Source of the DNA: an uncultured Clostridia bacterium
Lineage (GTDB): Bacteria > Bacillota_A > Clostridia > TANB77 > CAG-508
Direction of reading: 5' to 3'
DNA: 13,457 nt
NCBI GenBank assembly: GCA_944388685.1
Contig: CALXJS010000043.1
Span: 1-13,457 of the forward strand
Below, piece after piece: positions 7,385 through 13,437 of the stretch (positions within the stretch are counted from its first letter, which is position 1; each line of letters begins with the position of its first letter). Made by a program: the position numbers and the translations under genes. Below the pieces are notes generated by a model. It saw only the letters and a list, made by a program, of their open reading frames with translations, did not search any database and was not told the origin of the DNA.

Positions 7385-8473
7385 ATGAATCAATATGAAA
7401 GAGATAATGTAGAACAAATAAAAAAAGAAATTAGAGCATATGAAGAAAAAAATGGGAAAATGCCAAAAGAAAAGAAAGCATATTATATTTATAGAAGAAT
7501 GGGACAAATTTATTCATATAAAGAAGCATATTCCTTATATTCAAATCAAAAACAAGAATATGATGATAGGATTAACATTTATAGAGAAGGAACAACAGAT
7601 GAAGGTGAAGCAATATGTGTAGATATGAATAGAACTTGTGTCGAATTTATGAGAGAAGAAGGAATCAATGCTAATTTATATTTTATGGATATAGAAAATC
7701 CATTATCACATGCTGATGGTGGTTTCGAAGTGGATGGAAAATATTATTTCTTTGATTTAACAGGAGATGTCATGAAAATACAAACAGGTATGAGAACAAG
7801 AAATTTTGCTATTTCTCAAGAAAGACTTCATGAAAGATTATTTGATAAAGATTCTAAAGAAAATAGAGAACAGTATTTAATTAGAATGAATGAACAAAAT
7901 GAAGGAAAAATTTTTTCTGAGATTTCACAAGAGACGATAGAGGAATGGGATAATGAATTTGGGTTTACATATAAAGGTTTATACACAAATGATATTTTAG
8001 ATATGATGAAAGAGGAAAGCTTTGATAAAAATTTTATGGAAGAATTTTTTGAAACAAAACAGCCAGATGAATTGGTGCAACGAAAGTTTGAATTTATTAT
8101 GAAATATGTAGGAATTATTAAAGCAAATCAAAAAGGAAAAATAGGAAATATAGAAGCAAAGGAATATTATATAAAACTTTCTAGTTATATCTTAACAAAA
8201 GAAGAAATGGAAAATTACATCGAGATGTGTAGAGGATTTATAGAAAGAGATGGAAAAAGACAAGGAAAGAATATAGTCGTTGTCAAAAAAGAAAATGAAA
8301 ATATATATTATTTATACAATTCAGAAAAACAAATTTATGAAAAAATTGAAAAAGAAACATTAATGAAACAAGGAATTCAATATATTCATGGAAAAACGGG
8401 GAGAATTCTGCCAATTGAGGCATATATAGAAGAAAAAGAAAAGAGATTGGAAGAACAAAATGAAATAGGATAA
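7385..8473 (+). CDS. Transglutaminase-like (papain-fold) protein of unknown role
   Basis: A 362-residue protein with no signal peptide or membrane helix, so probably cytosolic. I do not recognise a named family. Residues about 75-130 carry a transglutaminase-like Cys-His-Asp pattern: AICVDMNRTCVEFMREEGIN (Cys78, in a helix), SHADGGFEVDGKYYFFDLTGD (His109, Asp124). This matches the family layout of Cys in a helix, then His in an H-A/D-x-x-x-EV-x-GKYY strand, then Asp before T/G. The N-terminal part (29-52) is a basic, Tyr-rich helical segment. The C-terminal half (about 185-360) is helical and charged with no recognised motif. GAGG (7374-7377) precedes the ATG by seven bases; the 37-base gap suggests co-transcription with holA. 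It might be a peptidase, a protein cross-linker or an inactive scaffold; the substrate is unknown. Confidence 0.6.
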   Translation: MNQYERDNVEQIKKEIRAYEEKNGKMPKEKKAYYIYRRMGQIYSYKEAYSLYSNQKQEYDDRINIYREGTTDEGEAICVDMNRTCVEFMREEGINANLYFMDIENPLSHADGGFEVDGKYYFFDLTGDVMKIQTGMRTRNFAISQERLHERLFDKDSKENREQYLIRMNEQNEGKIFSEISQETIEEWDNEFGFTYKGLYTNDILDMMKEESFDKNFMEEFFETKQPDELVQRKFEFIMKYVGIIKANQKGKIGNIEAKEYYIKLSSYILTKEEMENYIEMCRGFIERDGKRQGKNIVVVKKENENIYYLYNSEKQIYEKIEKETLMKQGIQYIHGKTGRILPIEAYIEEKEKRLEEQNEIG

Positions 8474-8512
8474 AAAGAAAGAAAAATATAAAATGTATAA
8501 TAAATCCCAATA

Positions 8513-8544
8513 TTGCTAAAAATAAGAATAAGAATTTTTAGCAA
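8513..8544. promoter_or_regulatory. 10-bp inverted repeat abutting the sleB-like ribosome binding site
   Basis: TTGCTAAAAA (8513-8522) and TTTTTAGCAA (8535-8544) are a perfect inverted repeat around a 12-base loop made of two TAAGAA units. The right arm ends directly before the AGGTGA core of the Shine-Dalgarno site. No T-run follows, so it is not a terminator. It could be an operator or an RNA hairpin that affects translation. A TATAAT (8496-8501) lies just upstream, without a clear -35. Confidence 0.5.
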
Positions 8545-8555
8545 AGGTGATTTAT

Positions 8556-9251
8556 ATGAAAAAAATAAAAGAAAATAAAGGAAAAATAGGCATAGCATGT
8601 ATAATGATTATAATCATGCTAGCCATGATTGCTTATATATTCTTAAGAAATAATGAAGTAGAAGCTTTATCAAAATACGGTTCAAGAGGAGATGAAGTAA
8701 TACAGATTCAAACAAAACTAAAGAGATGGGGATATTATAACGGAAATATAGATGGGATTTATGGTAGCCAAACACAAGAAGCGGTAAGATACTTTCAAAG
8801 AAAAAATGGCTTAACAGTAGATGGAATTGCGGGACCTGCAACATTAGCAGCAATGGGAATAACAAGTTCCTCATCTAGTTCATCATCTTCTTCCAGCAAT
8901 TCGAGCAATGTTAATTTATTAGCAAGATTAATTTATGGGGAAGCCCGAGGGGAACCTTATACTGGACAAGTAGCAGTAGGTGCGGTAGTTATGAATCGAG
9001 TAAAAAGTAGTTCCTTTCCCAATAGCATATCAGGTGTCATTTATCAATCAGGGGCTTTTGACGCAGTTAAAGATGGACAAATCAATTTAACACCAGATTC
9101 AACCGCCAAAAAAGCAGCACAAGACGCTATTAATGGATGGGACCCTAGTTATGGTGCTATCTATTATTTTAATCCATCTACAGCGACCAATAAATGGATA
9201 TGGTCAAGACCAATGACAGTCACAATTGGAAGACATAGATTTTGTAAATAA
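8556..9251 (+). CDS. sleB: SleB-type spore cortex-lytic enzyme (cell wall hydrolase)
   Basis: A 231-residue exported hydrolase. Residues about 10-30 form a hydrophobic signal/anchor helix after a Lys-rich start. A peptidoglycan-binding type 1 domain follows (about 40-101; GSRGDEVIQIQTKLKRWGYY, NIDGIYGSQTQEAVRYFQ, VDGIAGPATLAAMG). A poly-Ser linker (about 103-117) leads into a Hydrolase_2 catalytic domain (about 119-231) with LIYGEARGEP (Glu129 probable catalytic), VAVGAVVMNRV and the C-terminal WIWSRPMTVTIGRHRFCK. SleB enzymes are lytic transglycosylases that break the muramic-delta-lactam cortex during germination. Start ATG 8556 is preferred to GTG 8547, because AAAGGTGA (8543-8550) overlaps the GTG and is well placed for the ATG. 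The usual partner gene ypeB is not adjacent. Confidence 0.92.
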   Translation: MKKIKENKGKIGIACIMIIIMLAMIAYIFLRNNEVEALSKYGSRGDEVIQIQTKLKRWGYYNGNIDGIYGSQTQEAVRYFQRKNGLTVDGIAGPATLAAMGITSSSSSSSSSSSNSSNVNLLARLIYGEARGEPYTGQVAVGAVVMNRVKSSSFPNSISGVIYQSGAFDAVKDGQINLTPDSTAKKAAQDAINGWDPSYGAIYYFNPSTATNKWIWSRPMTVTIGRHRFCK

Positions 9252-9269
9252 AGTAATCTTCAAACAATA

Positions 9270-9278
9270 TGCTACAAT
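9270..9278 (+). promoter_or_regulatory. Possible extended -10 promoter of recG
   Basis: TGC directly followed by TACAAT (9273-9278) forms an extended -10 about 45 bases before the recG start. No good -35 is seen at 16-18 bases upstream, so activity is uncertain; recG might also be read from the sleB-like transcript. Confidence 0.3.
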
Positions 9279-9323
9279 GAAAAAAACAAAATTCCAACCT
9301 TAAACAGGAAAAGAGGAAAAAGA

Positions 9324-11369
9324 ATGATAGATTTAGAAAAAGATGTAAAATATATAAGAGGTGTCGGACCAAATAGAGTAAAATTATTAAACAAATTAGG
9401 TATATTTACGTTAAAAGATTTAATTACCTATTATCCAAGGACGTATGAAGATAGAAGCAAACCAAAAAATATTGCAGAATGTATCGATGGAGAAGAAGTA
9501 TTAATCGAAGCCTATGCTACAGGAAGAGTAAGTGATGTAAGGCTTAGAGGAAAAACAATGCAAAAATTAGTAATTCGTGATGAAACAGGTGTTGCAACAG
9601 CTGTATGGTTTAATCAAAGTTATTTAAAAAACAAATTTGAGCAGGGGAAGAAATATACATTTTATGGAAAAATCAATAATACCTTTGGAAGAATCACAAT
9701 AAATTCGCCTGTTTTTGATGAAGAAGGAAAAACTTCAAATACAGGAAAAATTGTTCCTATATATCCATTAACATATAGTTTATCACAAAATACAATTAGA
9801 AGAATTATGGAAAATGGAATAAAAGAAATAGAGAACAAACTAGAAGAAACATTGCCAGAATATATTTTAAAAGAATATCATTTAGAAAGAATTAATCAAG
9901 CAACGAAAAATATCCATTTCCCAAAAGAATTTAAAGACTTTAATATTGCCAGAAATCGATTGGTTTTTGAAGAATTATTAACCATGCAGTTGGCACTATT
10001 AGAATTAAAAAATAGCTATATCAATGAGGAAAAGGGAATTCAATTTAGTAAAGATGTTCACATGTCAGATATCATTAATAAATTACCATTTCGATTAACA
10101 AATGCACAAAGAAGAGTATTAGAAGAAATAGATAATAATATGGAATCAGAAAAGCCAATGAACCGCTTATTACAAGGAGATGTTGGTTCAGGAAAAACTG
10201 TTATTGCAATGTGTTCTTCCTATAAAGCAGTAAAATGTGGTTATCAAGTAGCGATAATGGCACCAACAGCAATTCTTGCTACACAACATCTAGAAAATTT
10301 TAAGAAAATATTTGACGAATTAGATATCAGATGTGAATTATTAATTTCAGCAATGACGAAAAAGAAAAAAACAGAACTACTAGAAAGATTAAAAAACGGT
10401 GAAATTGATATTTTGATTGGAACACATGCTCTATTACAAGAAAATGTAGAATTTAAAAATTTAGGATTAGTCGTAACAGATGAACAACATCGTTTTGGTG
10501 TAAAACAAAGAACAACCATTGTGGAAAAAGGACAAAATCCAGATGTGCTTGTTATGACAGCAACACCAATTCCTAGAACGTTGGCTTTGATACTATATGG
10601 TGATTTGGATATTTCTATCATAGATGAATTACCGCCAAATCGAAAAAAGATAGATACATTTGCAGTGACAAAAGGAATGGAAGATAGGATTAATAACTTT
10701 ATAAAAGTACAATTAAAAGAAGGAAGACAAGCATATATAGTATGTCCATTAGTAGAAGAAAATGAAGAATTGGATTTAAAATCCGTAGAAAAATTATACG
10801 AAAGATGTAAGACAGAGATATTTTCAGAATATAAAGTAGAATACATACATGGAAAAATGAAAGCCAAAGATAAAGACGATATTATGATGAGATTTAAAAA
10901 CAAAGAAATTGATATATTAATTTCAACGACAGTTATTGAAGTTGGTGTTGATGTGCCAAATGCAAATATTATGGTGATAGAAGATGCACAAAGGTTTGGA
11001 TTGGCTCAATTACATCAACTAAGAGGAAGAGTTGGAAGAGGAGAATATAAATCTTATTGTATTCTAAAATATGAAGGAAAAGGTGAAACAGTTAGAAAAA
11101 GAATGAAAGTTATGTGTGATACGAATGATGGATTTATTATTTCAGAAAAGGACTTAGAATTAAGGGGATCGGGAGATTTCTTTGGAACGATGCAACATGG
11201 ACTTCCAGAATTCAAGATTGCGAATTTATTTGAAGATATGAATATATTAAAATTAGCACAAGAAGCAGCTGTTAGAATTATCGATAATGATCCCAAATTA
11301 GAAAAGTCGGAAAATGCAAGACTAAAAACATTGATAAGAGACAAATTTACAAAGAGGATAGAAATTTAG
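9324..11369 (+). CDS. recG: ATP-dependent DNA helicase RecG
   Basis: A 681-residue helicase of normal RecG length that remodels stalled forks and branch-migrates junctions in recombination and repair. The N-terminal wedge/OB domain spans about 1-255 (YIRGVGPNRVKLLNKLGI at 10-27; VIRDETGVATAVWFNQ at 83-98). Superfamily 2 motifs are complete: Walker A GDVGSGKT (285-292), APTAILATQH (313-322), DEQH box VTDEQHRFGVKQR (384-396), TATPIPRTLAL (412-422), then the helicase C part with STTVIEVGVDVPNA (534-547) and QLHQLRGRVGRGE (562-574). The C-terminal RecG signature DLELRGSGDFFGTMQHGLPEF is at 610-630. AGAGGAA (9312-9318) precedes the ATG. It may act with RuvC, encoded about 3.1 kb upstream, in junction processing. 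A strong hairpin overlaps the stop codon. Confidence 0.98.
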   Translation: MIDLEKDVKYIRGVGPNRVKLLNKLGIFTLKDLITYYPRTYEDRSKPKNIAECIDGEEVLIEAYATGRVSDVRLRGKTMQKLVIRDETGVATAVWFNQSYLKNKFEQGKKYTFYGKINNTFGRITINSPVFDEEGKTSNTGKIVPIYPLTYSLSQNTIRRIMENGIKEIENKLEETLPEYILKEYHLERINQATKNIHFPKEFKDFNIARNRLVFEELLTMQLALLELKNSYINEEKGIQFSKDVHMSDIINKLPFRLTNAQRRVLEEIDNNMESEKPMNRLLQGDVGSGKTVIAMCSSYKAVKCGYQVAIMAPTAILATQHLENFKKIFDELDIRCELLISAMTKKKKTELLERLKNGEIDILIGTHALLQENVEFKNLGLVVTDEQHRFGVKQRTTIVEKGQNPDVLVMTATPIPRTLALILYGDLDISIIDELPPNRKKIDTFAVTKGMEDRINNFIKVQLKEGRQAYIVCPLVEENEELDLKSVEKLYERCKTEIFSEYKVEYIHGKMKAKDKDDIMMRFKNKEIDILISTTVIEVGVDVPNANIMVIEDAQRFGLAQLHQLRGRVGRGEYKSYCILKYEGKGETVRKRMKVMCDTNDGFIISEKDLELRGSGDFFGTMQHGLPEFKIANLFEDMNILKLAQEAAVRIIDNDPKLEKSENARLKTLIRDKFTKRIEI

Positions 11370-11406
11370 GCGTTAAGGACATCCTTAACGCCTATTGACT
11401 TTTTTA
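11368..11406 (+). terminator. Rho-independent terminator of recG
   Basis: AGGCGTTAAGG (11368-11378) and CCTTAACGCCT (11383-11393) form an 11-bp perfect stem around a 4-base loop, followed after six bases by a T-run (11400-11405). The stem starts inside the recG stop codon. The spacing between stem and T-run is longer than ideal. Confidence 0.75.
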
Positions 11407-11423
11407 AAAAAAGATATTAATAT
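11395..11423 (+). promoter_or_regulatory. Promoter for the small membrane protein, inside the recG terminator tail
   Basis: TTGACT (11395-11400), a 17-base spacer and TAATAT (11418-11423). The -35 box lies between the terminator stem and its T-run, so one segment appears to end recG and start the next gene. Confidence 0.5.
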
Positions 11424-11456
11424 ATATCTATAAAATAAAAAAGGATGTCGATATAT

Positions 11457-11648
11457 ATGTTTCAACTAATCGTAAAACTATTAGGATTAATTATGATTTT
11501 AGCTGGTGTCATTTTGATATATGATGCTAGAATAATTACAAAAAGATTTTTTGGATTTGGAGACCAAAATGAAGGCGCTAGTGGACTAAAAATTTTAGGT
11601 TTTATATTGGCAATAGTAGGTGGACTAATCATCTATTTTTCAATGTAA
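11457..11648 (+). CDS. Small two-helix membrane protein, unknown function
   Basis: A 63-residue protein with two hydrophobic helices (about 4-22 and 44-62) joined by a polar loop containing DARIITKRFFGFGDQNEGAS (23-42). Start: ATG 11445 would have AAGG directly touching it, so ATG 11457, with AAGGAT (11441-11446) ten bases upstream, is more likely; the longer form would be 67 residues. I associate the loop with a conserved uncharacterised small membrane protein of Clostridia, but cannot name a family. It stands alone, with its own promoter, between recG and a tRNA gene. No terminator is obvious after it. Confidence 0.75.
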   Translation: MFQLIVKLLGLIMILAGVILIYDARIITKRFFGFGDQNEGASGLKILGFILAIVGGLIIYFSM

Positions 11649-11743
11649 ATGACAAAATATGTGTAAGCAATATATGAATATAAAATTTCTTTTATAATAT
11701 ATATGTAATGGAATTAAATTTCACTGAAAATGTCAAAAAACTA

Positions 11744-11773
11744 TTGACAACAAAAACAAATTTGTGCTAATAT
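11744..11773 (+). promoter_or_regulatory. Strong tRNA-Leu promoter
   Basis: Perfect TTGACA (11744-11749), an 18-base spacer and TAATAT (11768-11773) preceded by TGC (extended -10). An overlapping TATAAT at 11771-11776 would give a 21-base spacer. About 22-24 bases separate the -10 from the mature tRNA 5' end. Confidence 0.75.
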
Positions 11774-11794
11774 AATTATTGTTAGTCTATATAT

Positions 11795-11878
11795 GCGGAT
11801 GTGGCGGAACTGGTAGACGCGCTGGTCTTAGGAACCAGTGCCAACGGCGTGGGGGTTCGAGTCCCTTCATCCGCACCA
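11795..11878 (+). tRNA. tRNA-Leu (anticodon TAG), CCA encoded
   Basis: The acceptor arm GCGGATG (11795-11801) pairs fully with CATCCGC (11868-11874), followed by discriminator A and an encoded CCA. The D arm contains AACTGGTAGAC. The anticodon stem CTGGT/ACCAG encloses the loop CTTAGGA, giving anticodon TAG, which reads CUN leucine codons. A long variable arm (GCC-AAC-GGC) marks a class II tRNA. The T loop is TTCGAGT and the T stem includes two G-U pairs. It is flanked by its own promoter and terminator, so it is a single-gene unit. No attachment-site duplication is visible. Confidence 0.98.
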
Positions 11879-11882
11879 AGAT

Positions 11883-11930
11883 AAAAAGTAACCTAAGTTA
11901 GTAAAACAACTATACTAAGGTTACTTTTTT
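11883..11930 (+). terminator. Terminator of the tRNA-Leu gene
   Basis: AAAAAGTAACCT (11883-11894) pairs with AGGTTACTTTTT (11918-11929), with a 23-base inner segment that may form a small extra stem, ending in a run of six T (11925-11930). Confidence 0.85.
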
Positions 11931-11993
11931 GTGCATCAATAATTTTTATTACTAAGTAGTAATTATAAAAATATAAATAAAAAAAGAAATGAG

Positions 11994-12022
11994 TTGAAAA
12001 AGATAAAATAATATGATATAAA
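11994..12022 (+). promoter_or_regulatory. Promoter of the second pilin-like gene
   Basis: TTGAAA (11994-11999), a 17-base spacer and TATAAA (12017-12022) with TGA just before the -10. It is 34 bases upstream of the start codon, leaving a very short leader. Confidence 0.65.
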
Positions 12023-12056
12023 ATAAATAATAAAAAACAAGGGGGGAATAAATCTA

Positions 12057-12986
12057 ATGAAAAAATTAAAAGAAGAGAACAAAATTAAAACAAAGAAAAA
12101 ACAGGAGAAGGGTGTTACTTTGATAGTCCTTATTATTGCAATTATTGTTTTGCTGATATTAGTGGGGATTGTGGTTGTGATATTAACAGGAGATAATGGA
12201 ATTCTAAACAAGCAAACAGCTAATGGAAATGTAGGAACTAGTACAACAGGTGGAGAGACAATGGGAAAAACAGTAGAAGATTTAGAAGTAGGGGATAAGG
12301 TATATTATGATACAGGAAATGCAAGTATAGGAGAAAATGGGCTTATAGAATGTGTTGTATTATATGATACAAAATATAATCAAGAAAATGGAACAAATTA
12401 TGGGGTTCAAATTATATCTGCTGATATAGTAGAAGATGATGTTGCATTGGGAGTGGATGATGATTTTGAAGCTTCAAAAGATGAATATAATAATGCAATA
12501 ACAATATTAAATGAAAAAGCAGAAGAATATTTAAATGAAAAAGATAAGACAGGAAATCCAGAGATAGCGACTGATGCAAGATGTGTAGGAAGCGTTCCAG
12601 ATAATAAAAATTCAGAAGCAACAGATTATTTTACTAGTATTTATGATTACATGTCAGATTATAATAATATGTTTAAAAATACAGATACAAATTATGAGAC
12701 AGATTATAATCAAATGTGTTCAGAAGATTTAAATATAGCATATATAGGAAAATCATATTGGTTAGCTTCTCGTATGGCTATATCTCATGAGTTTACTATT
12801 TTTTCTATATATGCGGTGGCTGAAACAGAAAGTTTATATACCAACTATACAAACCTTGTCAATAATAACGGACATGTGAGGGCAGTTACTTCTATAAGTG
12901 GTTTCCGACCAGTATTTACTTTGAAATCTGGAATTAAATTAACAAAAGGAAATGGAACAGATATACCATATACATTAGAAACATAA
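12057..12986 (+). CDS. Pilin-like protein with DUF6273-like C-terminal domain
   Basis: A 309-residue protein. A Lys-rich leader of 19 residues ends in EKG, followed by VTLIVLIIAIIVLLILVGIV, a prepilin-like hydrophobic helix (20-44). Cleavage after Gly19 is expected; mature position 5 is Val, not the canonical Glu. TGDNGIL (44-50) follows, common in clostridial proteins of this kind. After a Gly/Thr-rich linker (about 55-70) comes a large acidic domain (about 71-309). Its end, SYWLASR (233-239) and GFRPVFTLKSGIKL (282-295) with a final GNGTDIPYTL (298-307), resembles the DUF6273-type domain found on many gut-Firmicutes surface proteins. GGGGGG (12041-12046) is the likely ribosome binding site. 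It has its own promoter and terminator. Probably surface-exposed; function unknown. Confidence 0.75.
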   Translation: MKKLKEENKIKTKKKQEKGVTLIVLIIAIIVLLILVGIVVVILTGDNGILNKQTANGNVGTSTTGGETMGKTVEDLEVGDKVYYDTGNASIGENGLIECVVLYDTKYNQENGTNYGVQIISADIVEDDVALGVDDDFEASKDEYNNAITILNEKAEEYLNEKDKTGNPEIATDARCVGSVPDNKNSEATDYFTSIYDYMSDYNNMFKNTDTNYETDYNQMCSEDLNIAYIGKSYWLASRMAISHEFTIFSIYAVAETESLYTNYTNLVNNNGHVRAVTSISGFRPVFTLKSGIKLTKGNGTDIPYTLET

Positions 12987-13014
12987 AACTAAGTATAATT
13001 CTTAAATAAAGATA

Positions 13015-13066
13015 AGAGATTACAATGCTGTAATAATAGCAAAGTAATCTTCTTTTATTTATTTTT
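13015..13066 (+). terminator. Terminator of the second pilin-like gene
   Basis: GATTAC (13018-13023) pairs with GTAATC (13044-13049), with an inner TGCT/AGCA stem separated by symmetric AA internal loops. A T-rich tail follows (TTCTTTTATTTATTTTT). It lies about 30 bases after the stop codon. Confidence 0.7.
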
Positions 13067-13093
13067 GCAATTTTATGTGAAGTGTAGTATAAT
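13065..13093 (+). promoter_or_regulatory. Promoter of the small Cys-peptide gene
   Basis: TTGCAA (13065-13070), a 17-base spacer and a perfect TATAAT (13088-13093). The -35 overlaps the last T residues of the preceding terminator. Transcription would begin near 13100. Confidence 0.7.
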
Positions 13094-13099
13094 AATAAG

Positions 13100-13169
13100 T
13101 AGCAAAGCCCAAAAGGGCTTGCATGTAACTATTAACAGCCTCCCAAATTTGGGAGAAAGGAGGACAATA
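13100..13169 (+). promoter_or_regulatory. Structured 5' leader with possible ribosome-binding-site switch
   Basis: Two hairpins fill the short leader. The first is GC-A-AAGCCC-AAAA-GGGCTT-GC (13102-13122, one bulged A). The second is the perfect palindrome CTCCCAAATTTGGGAG (13140-13155), which ends directly at the Shine-Dalgarno AAAGGAGG (13156-13163). CCTCC (13139-13143), most of it within the left arm of the second hairpin, is also complementary to GGAGG (13159-13163), so two exclusive folds are possible: one leaves the ribosome site free, the other covers it. I do not recognise a known riboswitch class. Confidence 0.5.
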
Positions 13170-13292
13170 ATGAGTAACAGAAGAAACAGCAGAGAGGAAA
13201 CTTTGAGACATTATGAGGCCATGAAGATTACCAGACCAGAGTGTCGGGGAGGTAATCAGGATTGCGAAACCTGCACTCTTATCTTATTTTAA
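13170..13292 (+). CDS. Small Cys-containing peptide, 40 residues, unknown function
   Basis: The ATG is preceded by an excellent AAAGGAGG (13156-13163) with a six-base gap, and by a promoter and structured leader. The product is hydrophilic and charged over its first half (MSNRRNSREETLRHYEAMK), then carries Cys25, Cys32 and Cys35 in PECRGGNQDCETC and ends in the hydrophobic TLILF. There is no signal peptide or membrane helix. I do not recognise the family. The Cys pattern (C-x6-C-x2-C) could bind a metal, or the end could be a processed peptide, but no modification enzyme or transporter is in view. A longer upstream start (13065) would run through the promoter and is rejected. Confidence 0.6.
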   Translation: MSNRRNSREETLRHYEAMKITRPECRGGNQDCETCTLILF

Positions 13293-13314
13293 TAAGAAAT
13301 TATATTTTATATAC

Positions 13315-13343
13315 TTGTAACTACACATAAAATATTGTAAAAT
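13315..13343 (+). promoter_or_regulatory. Promoter near the right edge
   Basis: TTGTAA (13315-13320), a 17-base spacer and TAAAAT (13338-13343). It is followed by a GAGGGGG ribosome site, so it should drive the short ORF at 13387 and whatever lies beyond the window. Confidence 0.5.
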
Positions 13344-13386
13344 AGTAGATACAAAGAGAAATAAATTTAATAATGAGGGGGATAGT

Positions 13387-13437
13387 GTGAAAAATAAAAA
13401 GTTAAAAAAGAGCATGATTAATAACAGTAGCGATTAA
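13387..13437 (+). CDS. Possible 16-codon leader ORF or broken gene start
   Basis: GAGGGGG (13375-13381) precedes GTG 13387 by five bases. The frame gives a Lys-rich peptide (VKNKKLKKSMINNSSD, first residue read as Met) and stops at TAA 13435-13437. With promoter and ribosome site both present, it may be a short leader peptide, or the 5' end of a gene interrupted by a stop or frameshift; the window ends 20 bases later, so this cannot be decided here. Confidence 0.3.
   Translation: MKNKKLKKSMINNSSD

Noticed and set aside
8547..8555. GTG start for the sleB-like gene
   Set aside because: The GTG is part of the AAAGGTGA ribosome site itself, which is spaced correctly for ATG 8556.
10244..10903. 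219-codon open frame on the - strand inside recG
   Set aside because: It is fully antisense to well-conserved RecG helicase motifs, has no ribosome site, and its Ser/Phe/Ile-rich composition is what AT-rich antisense frames give.
11795..11878. tRNA-Leu as an integration site for a mobile element
   Set aside because: No integrase gene and no repeated copy of the tRNA 3' end are visible downstream within the window.
13065..13169. Upstream extension of the small Cys-peptide gene
   Set aside because: It would run through the promoter and the leader hairpins; the ATG at 13170 has a near-perfect ribosome site.
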